This document shows positions 23,665-28,868 of a stretch of 35,390 bases of DNA, piece after piece. The notes under the pieces are model-generated. The model searched no databases, was not told the DNA's origin, and was given only the letters and a program-made list of their open reading frames with translations. Source of the stretch: [Eubacterium] saphenum (GTDB lineage: Bacteria > Bacillota > Clostridia > Oscillospirales > Ruminococcaceae); the NCBI GenBank assembly GCA_004554555.1, contig SFLN01000004.1:1-35390 (forward strand). Reading direction: 5' to 3'. The stretch's first letter is position 1. Every line of letters begins with the position of its first letter. A program made the position numbers and the translations under genes.

Positions 23665-23812
23665 GACCGTCCTCTTTTGCGTTTTTCCCGCCAAAATTCT
23701 CCGAGGGAAATTTTTAGCGGGAAAAGCCGCGGTGCGCAAATATTGCTTTGATGTAGCCTATTTCGCCTCTAGTAACTAGGGGCGTTTTTGTGCCCGAAAA
23801 CCGACTCTGCAC
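23665..23812 (+). repeat. tRNA-trailing structured repeat, copy R3 (tandem to R2)
   Basis: It starts with the same GACCGTCCTCTTTTGCG, 165 bp after R2. The hairpin position is kept but with different sequence: TTTTCCCGC (23683-23691) pairs with GCGGGAAAA (23717-23725), with an AT-rich inner stem. Then come GCCGC, GTGCGCAAATATTGCTTTGATGTAGCC, a CTCTAG/CTAGGGG hairpin and GGGGCGTTTTTGTGCCCGAAAA, parallel to R2. It has no terminator left arm of its own. Confidence 0.65.
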
Positions 23813-23913
23813 AAAGTTTTCCCACGCGCTAAATTAACCGAGAGAACGAGTTTTCCCCCGAAAAATATTTTGTTCTGCGAGTACTGCTCCGGCAATTTTC
23901 ACCTGCTAATCCT
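23813..23913. other. Gene-free remainder between R3 and the barstar terminator
   Basis: No gene is visible. The stretch starting GTTTTCCCACGCG (about 23816-23850) weakly resembles the hairpin part of R3 (GTTTTTCCCGCC, CCGAG, GAA), so it may be a degenerate fourth piece of the repeat. Nothing else stands out. Confidence 0.35.
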
Positions 23914-23944
23914 AAAACAAAAAAGCTCCCAAGTCGGGAGCTTT
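23914..23944 (-). terminator. Terminator of the barnase-barstar operon
   Basis: AAAGCTCCC (23922-23930) and GGGAGCTTT (23936-23944) pair around AAGTC. On the minus strand the stem is followed by a TTTTTTGTTTT run. It lies 6 bp after the barstar stop. Confidence 0.9.
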
Positions 23945-23950
23945 CTCAAT

Positions 23951-24229
23951 TTAATCAACAAACTCAACGTGAACGTTTTTGAACTCGCTTTGTGCGTCGA
24001 GGAGCGCGCCTTTGAAATTCTCCGCGTAATCCTCGCCGAACTTCTCGGCAATCCCGCGCGCGTTTATGATGCGGATTTCCGCCTCGCAGCGAACCTCGCC
24101 GAGGCAGTCAAAAAGCGCGTCAAGATTTGCGCCGTAGTAGTCGGGAAAATCAAACGCCGCCGCGAAACGCTCGTGAAGCTGTTCCTTGCCCGCGATAGTG
24201 CTTGCGTCAATCAAAAGTGTCTTTTTCAT
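23951..24229 (-). CDS. Barstar-family ribonuclease inhibitor
   Basis: This 92-aa cytoplasmic protein is expected to bind and block the barnase encoded just upstream, protecting the producing cell. The start MKKTLLIDASTIAGKEQLHERFAA is not written further; key family features are the KEQLHE helix, the FPDYYGANLDALFDCL block (the barnase-binding helix with its YGxNLDAL pattern) and the final EFKNVHVEFVD strand. It is normal in length. It starts 3 bp after the barnase stop, so the pair is co-translated. Confidence 0.93.
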   Translation of the reverse strand: MKKTLLIDASTIAGKEQLHERFAAAFDFPDYYGANLDALFDCLGEVRCEAEIRIINARGIAEKFGEDYAENFKGALLDAQSEFKNVHVEFVD

Positions 24230-24232
24230 AAA

Positions 24233-24850
24233 TTACTCCTCTCCGTAAAGCAGCGTAAAACTCGCATAATGGTCGTCCGTGTAGTAAATCAGCCCGTCGT
24301 TCGAGAACACAATCCGCTTTGCACCGCGGCTTTTTTGACCGAGCGTGTCGATATCGCACTCGGTGTAGCTCCGCCCCGTCTTTCTCGGGAGCAGCCCCTC
24401 GTAGTTCCCGAAACGGTCGCCGCCGATACACTTTCCGGGCGCGTATGGCTCAAGTGAACCGCCGCTCCAGCCGAGCTTTTCCGCCTCTTTTTTGGTGATG
24501 AAATTGCTCGGCAAGTGCCCGTAAACGTGGATATAAAGCGCCACATCGTCCTTGCTAGTGTAGCTGCCGTTCTCGTCAATAACCGCGCTCTCCGTTGAAC
24601 TTTCAGCCGAGCTGGTTGTCGAAGAACTCTCGGTTGAACTTGCTGTCGATGAACTCTCGGTTGAACTTGCTGTCGATGAACTCTCGGCTGAACTCGTTGA
24701 CGAAGAACTTATCGTTGAACTCGCTGTCGATGAACTTTCAACCGAACTTGTTGTCGAAGAATTGACGTTTTGCGTCTGAGATTTTTTTTTACAGCCGACA
24801 ATGCCGAAAAGTAACAGCAAGGTCAGCAAAATTGATAAAAATTTTCTCAT
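24233..24850 (-). CDS. Lipoprotein-anchored barnase-type ribonuclease
   Basis: This is a secreted guanyl-preferring RNase with an N-terminal lipoprotein signal (hydrophobic run 4-18 and lipobox IVGC, Cys20). A Ser/Thr/Glu linker (about 30-88) built from a 9-residue repeat follows, then a complete barnase domain (about 100-205). Residues matching the Bacillus amyloliquefaciens catalytic set are present: Lys120 (K27), Glu164 (E73), Arg175 (R83), Arg179 (R87) and His194 (H102). The blocks APGKCIGGD and DDHYASFT are typical. The ATG at 24850 is preferred to GTG 24859 because the AGGTG ribosome binding site overlaps the latter. Surface tethering would make it a contact or short-range toxin, or a nutrient RNase; this is an inference. 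Confidence 0.93.
   Translation of the reverse strand: MRKFLSILLTLLLLFGIVGCKKKSQTQNVNSSTTSSVESSSTASSTISSSSTSSAESSSTASSTESSSTASSTESSSTTSSAESSTESAVIDENGSYTSKDDVALYIHVYGHLPSNFITKKEAEKLGWSGGSLEPYAPGKCIGGDRFGNYEGLLPRKTGRSYTECDIDTLGQKSRGAKRIVFSNDGLIYYTDDHYASFTLLYGEE
24594..24755 (-). repeat. 27-bp minisatellite in the barnase linker
   Basis: Six adjacent 27-bp units (24594-24620, 24621-24647, 24648-24674, 24675-24701, 24702-24728, 24729-24755) encode variants of SSTASSTES. The second and third units differ at one base. The linker length is therefore likely to vary between strains by slippage or recombination, always in frame. Confidence 0.92.
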
Positions 24851-24884
24851 TTTTTGCACCTGTCCTTAATAGAATGTACAATAT

Positions 24885-24913
24885 ATTTTAACATATTTTT
24901 CAGCTTTTGTAAA
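24885..24913 (-). promoter_or_regulatory. Promoter of the barnase-barstar operon
   Basis: On the minus strand, TTTACA (24908-24913) and TAAAAT (24885-24890) are 17 bp apart, with a TG one base before the -10. The start lies about 30 bp before the gene. It diverges from the zinc-ribbon gene promoter (24935-24963) with 21 bp between the two -35 boxes. Confidence 0.72.
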
Positions 24914-24934
24914 GTACCCGAGTTAAAATAAGTC

Positions 24935-24963
24935 TTGACAACAAAGGAAAAATGTGTTATTAT
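24935..24963 (+). promoter_or_regulatory. Promoter of the zinc-ribbon gene
   Basis: TTGACA (24935-24940) and TATTAT (24958-24963) are 17 bp apart with TGT before the -10 box. The start is predicted near 24970. Confidence 0.82.
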
Positions 24964-25002
24964 TGTCTTAGAGAAAGCAATTTTTTGAAAAGAGGTATAA
25001 AA

Positions 25003-25563
25003 ATGGAAAGAGTTTGTCCGAAATGCGGTACTTTGGTAACCAACGACGGTGCGTTTTGCCCCGAGTGCGGAACTAAGCTTGAGAGCGCGGTTGACTTGAC
25101 CAAGCCGCAGCCCGAGCCAGTTCAGCCGGTTTCTGCGCCCGTTCAGCCCACTCCCGTAAATATTCCGCAGGCTTCTGTACCTATGCAGAATAATTTCCAG
25201 CAGCCGATGGGCTATCCGAACCCCGCGCCGCTGTATCAGCAGGGCTACAACAACGCGCCCGCTCCCGAGCGTTACGAGCACATGAGCGTTGGTGCTTGGG
25301 TTGGAACTGTTATACTTACAACTTGGTTTGGACTTATCAGCTTGATTTTGCTGTTCGTATGGGGCTTCGGCAGCACAACGCCACAGCCGAAGAAGAATTA
25401 TTGCCGCGCGATGCTTATTTTCGAGCTTATCGCGTTAATCCTGTCGATAATCGCATTTGTTGTCTTTATGTGCTTCATCGGCTGGAACTTTGAGGCTATC
25501 GTTGACTTTTTTGAAAGACTTGGAGATGGCTTTGAGAGAGCTTTCAGATATGCCGGATTTTAA
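25003..25563 (+). CDS. Zinc-ribbon membrane protein
   Basis: The 186-aa protein begins with a four-cysteine zinc ribbon (CPKCG at about 5-9, CPECG at about 19-23). A Pro/Gln-rich linker (about 30-85) and two transmembrane helices (about 97-121 and 135-160) follow. The spacer between the helices is short and basic (PQPKKNYCRA). Such proteins are widespread in Clostridia and have no fixed function. ATG at 25003 has AAAAGAGG upstream and gives an ordinary ribbon start; an in-frame ATG at 24952 lies before the predicted transcription start, so it is rejected. A structured RNA region begins at its stop codon. Confidence 0.88.
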   Translation: MERVCPKCGTLVTNDGAFCPECGTKLESAVDLTKPQPEPVQPVSAPVQPTPVNIPQASVPMQNNFQQPMGYPNPAPLYQQGYNNAPAPERYEHMSVGAWVGTVILTTWFGLISLILLFVWGFGSTTPQPKKNYCRAMLIFELIALILSIIAFVVFMCFIGWNFEAIVDFFERLGDGFERAFRYAGF

Positions 25564-25740
25564 TGGGTAACTCTTTCGGCGCTTTCGGCATAAAATGCGG
25601 CAGGGTAAAAAATACAGCCGCGCCGAAGGTGGCGAGGAGCAGCGCTCTTTACCCATAGAATAGCCGTAGGCAGCGAATTTCGGTTCGCGGCGGCTGTTTC
25701 AGATACCCAAAGCGCGGGCAGCTTTTCGGCTGTCCGCGTG
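25562..25740 (+). ncRNA. Probable structured RNA downstream of the zinc-ribbon gene
   Basis: Several clean helices nest in about 180 bp without an open frame: TGGGTAA (25564-25570) with TTACCCA (25649-25655); TTCGGCGC (25575-25582) with GCGCCGAA (25620-25627); GCAT/ATGC (25588-25598); GAGC/GCTC (25637-25647); AGCCG/CGGCT (25662-25695) enclosing GCGAA/TTCGC; and a 10-bp stem 25713-25722 with 25729-25738. A second TACCCA at 25704-25709 can replace the first in closing the domain. A terminator follows. The raiA-type RNAs of Firmicutes are one hypothesis for identity; I could not test it. It may be the processed 3' part of the upstream transcript. Confidence 0.5.
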
Positions 25741-25755
25741 TTCTGTTAATAAACA

Positions 25756-25786
25756 AAAAGCGGAGCCTTGCACTCCGCTTTTGTCG
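25756..25786. terminator. Bidirectional terminator
   Basis: AAAAGCGGAG (25756-25765) and CTCCGCTTTT (25773-25782) pair around CCTTGCA. It serves the zinc-ribbon/structured RNA transcript on the plus strand and the PC4-like gene on the minus strand. Confidence 0.92.
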
Positions 25787-25803
25787 TTTTACACAAGTGA
25801 GAA

Positions 25804-26040
25804 TTACTCGAACGAATCCTCTTCATCGCGCGTGTTGAACAGCTCGACGAGCTTTTCCATTTCCTCCTCGGTGAGGGAAACGCCCTTGCTCATACGGGTG
25901 TGGTCGGGGCTCCAGTCGCGGATATCGAATTTCGGCTCGCGGTCGTTCCAGCTCACCATATTCAACTCGCGCGTCCAGCCCTTTGACGTTTCGGAGATAA
26001 CTCCGAGCGACTTTGTGATTTCAAACGTAATTTCAGCCAT
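25804..26040 (-). CDS. YdbC/PC4-like single-stranded nucleic acid-binding protein
   Basis: This small protein (78 aa) has the PC4/YdbC fold pattern: a beta-rich N-terminal half with GVISETSKGWTRELNMVSWN and FDIRDWSPDH, then a C-terminal helix with SLTEEEMEKLVEL. Family members bind single-stranded DNA or RNA and may act as transcription cofactors. The ATG lies inside the 3' end of the phosphoesterase gene (8-bp overlap, different frame), which implies a fixed expression ratio of the two products. Confidence 0.9.
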   Translation of the reverse strand: MAEITFEITKSLGVISETSKGWTRELNMVSWNDREPKFDIRDWSPDHTRMSKGVSLTEEEMEKLVELFNTRDEEDSFE

Positions 26041-26752
26041 TTTGGTTACTACCTTTCTTATCGGATTTTTTCTTCTTTTTTATTTTTGTGTTATCGGCGG
26101 GGACAATCCCGTCGTAAACCGCGTGATATTTAGTCGGAATGAACTTGTTTATGTGTAGTTTTCCGAAAAACCAGCCGTTGAAGTCGATTTTCTCAAAAAT
26201 CTCGTTGAGGTAAGTGTTGATGCGGTTTCGCTCGGTGCTTGCGGTGAGGAACTCACGCATTTTGGCGGGCGGCTCGTAGGTTACCACAAAATCCACTTTA
26301 TTTCCGATTTTTTCAAGATTTTCCAGACCGTCTGCAAGCTCTTCATCACTCGGAACCTCGCGCTGCCACCAGTTTGAGCCTTCCGTAAGCTCGTACACGT
26401 CGTCCGTCTGACCGCCGCCGAACGCGAAAACCGTTTTCTCGGCAATCTCGAACACCTGCCCGCGCATCAGTTGGCGCAGTCTGCCGCTTATCAGCCGCGT
26501 TTTCCCGCCGCACCACTCGGTGATTTCGTACTGCTCCAGCAAATCGTAGTTCTCGTGAGAGCCCTCGACAAACAGCACGTTGTAGGGGAGCTTTCCGATT
26601 TTCTTGAGCAGCTTCTTCTCCTTCGGGCTGCCGTCCCAGATAAACCCAAAATCCCCGCAGATAATGAGCGCGTCGTTTTTTCTGAGTTTCCTCAGTGACG
26701 GGTTCTTAAACCGCGAAAAATCCGCGTGAGTATCGCCCGTTATGTAAATCAT
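26033..26752 (-). CDS. Calcineurin-like phosphoesterase with degenerate metal site
   Basis: The 239-aa protein keeps motif I (GDTHAD, Asp7/His9) and motif II (GDFG, Asp34). Motif III is GSHE instead of GNHE (Ser65). The motif IV His is Tyr159 (VVTYEPP instead of the usual TH-CPP form). The GHxH of motif V is GKLH (Lys198), with only the final His kept. Three of the usual metal or phosphate ligands are thus replaced, so the binuclear site is probably broken. The C-terminus is Lys-rich (KIKKKKKSDKK), a possible nucleic-acid contact. AAAGAGGTGG precedes the ATG. The overlap with the PC4-like gene suggests the two act together. Confidence 0.85.
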   Translation of the reverse strand: MIYITGDTHADFSRFKNPSLRKLRKNDALIICGDFGFIWDGSPKEKKLLKKIGKLPYNVLFVEGSHENYDLLEQYEITEWCGGKTRLISGRLRQLMRGQVFEIAEKTVFAFGGGQTDDVYELTEGSNWWQREVPSDEELADGLENLEKIGNKVDFVVTYEPPAKMREFLTASTERNRINTYLNEIFEKIDFNGWFFGKLHINKFIPTKYHAVYDGIVPADNTKIKKKKKSDKKGSNQNG

Positions 26753-26825
26753 TTGACCACCTCTTTTTCTTTTGGGAGCGGCTTGTGAAAAATATTACAA
26801 ATTTCTTACAATATCAAAAAAGCCC

Positions 26826-26855
26826 TTTACAACTGCAATGAAAATCTGTTATAAT
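26826..26855 (+). promoter_or_regulatory. Promoter of the carboxypeptidase-rlmH operon
   Basis: TTTACA (26826-26831) and TATAAT (26850-26855) are separated by 18 bp, with TGT before the -10 box. The start is predicted near 26862, leaving about 50 nt of leader. Confidence 0.8.
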
Positions 26856-26912
26856 AAAAGATGAGAAATTCTCCCTTATTATATTTTAACCTAAAAAAGG
26901 TGGTTTGTCTAT

Positions 26913-28355
26913 ATGCGAAAGCTAAAAAAATTCACAATTATTTTTACAATATTTCTACAAATTTCATTATTAAGCACAAGTTTTACTTCTTTTGCTGCTT
27001 TTTCGCCCTCTTTCGAGCTGCACAGCGAGGGTGTTTATATGGTAAATCTTGACACGGGAATTGAAATTGTCGCGAAAAATATCGACAAAAAGTTGGTTCC
27101 TGCGTCCACGGCGAAGATAATGACCGCGCTTGTTACGTTAGAACGGGTGAAAAATCTTGAACAAACGGTCGAGTGCCCGTATGTCTGCTTTGACGAGTTC
27201 TGGGAGGGCAACCCGAATTTATACGGCGCGTCCGAAGCTGCCATAGAGCCGCTTCAGGACAACCTTACTTACAAGGACTGCCTCTACGCGCTTATGCTGG
27301 CGTCGGCTTGCGAGGGCGCGAATATTCTCGCCTATAACGTCGGGCAGGGGAGTATCGCTAATTTTGTCACGATGATGAACCAGACTGCCGAGAAAATCGG
27401 CTGCAAGAACACGCATTTCACCAATCCTCACGGTCTTTACGACGAGAACCAGTACACTACGGCTTACGACTTGTACTTAATCACAAAGTACGCGATGGAC
27501 AACTATCCCGCGTTTATGAAAATCTGCTCGACCTACGAGTACGAAATGCCCGCAAACGAGAACAACCCCGACGGTTACACCAAGGTTTCGACAAATCTCC
27601 TTATGAGTACGTCAAGCGAGTTTTACTGCGAGGGCGTAAAGGGCGTCAAGACGGGAAGTATCGACTGCTATATACACAAGAAAAACGGCGAGTGGGACAA
27701 AGAAAATGCAGAACCCGGCTCGCGTGCGCTTGTCACAACGGCTGAGCGAAACGGCTACAATTATATTCTTGTAACGCTTGGTGCGCCGTATTATACGCCC
27801 GAGGGTGAGGATTCTTACTATAATTTTGTTGACCACTATAACTTGTACGAGTGGGCGTTCAGCGAGTTTGAGTACTCGCAGGTTATCGGCAAAAACGAGC
27901 AGATAATGCAAGTTGAGGTGCTGAAGGGGCAGGACGCGGACGCGGTTGGCGTTGTCACAACGAAGGATTATTTCACGCTTATGCCCAAATCCCTCGACAA
28001 GTCCTCAATCCAACAGATTAAGCCCACGCTTGAACCGATGACCGCGCCGATTTCCAAGGGAACGGTTGTCGGAAAGCTTGAACTGCGGCTGAACGGCGAG
28101 CTGCTCACGGAAATCCCGCTTGCCGTGGAAACCGACATCGAGCTTGATTTCGGCGCGGAGCTGAAAGAAAAGCTGATGAAAATCGTGACCTCGCCGTGGT
28201 TTATAATCGGCGTGTGCGTGTTTGTCGCGCTGCTGATTGCGCTGATAATTATGATAAACATCGAAAAGAAGAAGAGAAAGCGCGCCCGCGAGCTTAACCG
28301 CCGCCGTAAAATTCAGATGGCGCCGCGCTATAACGACAAAAACAGAAGAAAATGA
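26913..28355 (+). CDS. D-alanyl-D-alanine carboxypeptidase (PBP5/DacF family)
   Basis: This penicillin-binding protein trims the terminal D-Ala of peptidoglycan pentapeptides. A signal segment (about 7-29) is followed by the S11 peptidase domain. The catalytic tetrad STAK is at Ser65-Lys68 and KTG at 246-248. The middle SxN motif reads SAC (131-133), with Cys in place of Asn, a deviation worth noting although clostridial relatives vary here. A C-terminal transmembrane helix (about 435-456) with a basic tail anchors the protein instead of the usual amphipathic helix. The ribosome binding site is AAAAAGGTGG. It overlaps rlmH by a few bases. Confidence 0.9.
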   Translation: MRKLKKFTIIFTIFLQISLLSTSFTSFAAFSPSFELHSEGVYMVNLDTGIEIVAKNIDKKLVPASTAKIMTALVTLERVKNLEQTVECPYVCFDEFWEGNPNLYGASEAAIEPLQDNLTYKDCLYALMLASACEGANILAYNVGQGSIANFVTMMNQTAEKIGCKNTHFTNPHGLYDENQYTTAYDLYLITKYAMDNYPAFMKICSTYEYEMPANENNPDGYTKVSTNLLMSTSSEFYCEGVKGVKTGSIDCYIHKKNGEWDKENAEPGSRALVTTAERNGYNYILVTLGAPYYTPEGEDSYYNFVDHYNLYEWAFSEFEYSQVIGKNEQIMQVEVLKGQDADAVGVVTTKDYFTLMPKSLDKSSIQQIKPTLEPMTAPISKGTVVGKLELRLNGELLTEIPLAVETDIELDFGAELKEKLMKIVTSPWFIIGVCVFVALLIALIIMINIEKKKRKRARELNRRRKIQMAPRYNDKNRRK

Positions 28356-28831
28356 TGAACGTTAATTTTATCGCGTTCGGCAAGCTCAAGGAGCGCTTTT
28401 TCCGCGACGCTTGCGACGAATATCAAAAGCGGCTGTCGGCGTTCGCGAAGGTGAACGTCAAGGAGCTTGAACCTGCGTTTTTGCCGCAAAATCCCTCAAA
28501 ATCGCAGATTGACGCGGCTCTCGAAGCGGAAGCTAACAAGCTGCGCGGGATTTGCAAGAGCGGCTTTAAAATCGCGCTTTGTATCGAGGGCAAGGAGCTT
28601 TCGAGCGAGGAACTTGCCAAAAAGCTGGAAAAACTCGGCGGCGAGGGCTCGTCCACGGTGAATTTTGTTGTGGGGAGCTCGTTCGGATTGTCGGAGAGTT
28701 TCAAGCAAGAGTGCGACTTTCGGCTGTCGATGTCGCCGATGACTTTCCCGCACGAATTAGCAAGAGTTATGCTTTTCGAGCAGGTTTACCGCGCGTTTTC
28801 GATTAACGCAAATTCAAAGTATCACAAATAA
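28352..28831 (+). CDS. rlmH: 23S rRNA pseudouridine-1915 N3-methyltransferase RlmH
   Basis: RlmH methylates pseudouridine 1915 in helix 69 of 70S ribosomes using SAM, with a trefoil-knot (SPOUT) fold. The 159-aa protein has the NFVVGSSFGLSE SAM-site block, MSPMTFPHELARVMLFEQ and the final NANSKYHK signature. Two adjacent ATG codons (28352 and 28355) are possible starts; the first overlaps the upstream stop (ATGA) and the second follows the same pattern, so the true start may be 3 bp later. Translation is probably coupled. Confidence 0.95.
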   Translation: MMNVNFIAFGKLKERFFRDACDEYQKRLSAFAKVNVKELEPAFLPQNPSKSQIDAALEAEANKLRGICKSGFKIALCIEGKELSSEELAKKLEKLGGEGSSTVNFVVGSSFGLSESFKQECDFRLSMSPMTFPHELARVMLFEQVYRAFSINANSKYHK

Positions 28832-28868
28832 AACAAACCGCGCAGCTTAAACACTGCGCGGTATTTGT
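28831..28868. terminator. Bidirectional terminator between rlmH and the clostripain gene
   Basis: ACCGCGCAG (28837-28845) and CTGCGCGGT (28854-28862) pair around CTTAAACA, with A/T-rich flanks on both sides (AAACAA and ATTTGTTT). Confidence 0.85.

Noticed and set aside
23870..24457. Plus-strand frame antisense to barstar and barnase
   Set aside because: The minus-strand genes have clear families, ribosome binding sites, a promoter and a terminator; the plus frame has none.
24594..24755. Regular 27-bp repeats resembling a CRISPR array
   Set aside because: The units are contiguous with no spacers, encode an in-frame Ser/Thr linker, and no cas genes are present.
24952..25002. Earlier in-frame ATG extending the zinc-ribbon protein by 17 residues
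   Set aside because: It lies upstream of the predicted transcription start and inside the promoter, and lacks a ribosome binding site.
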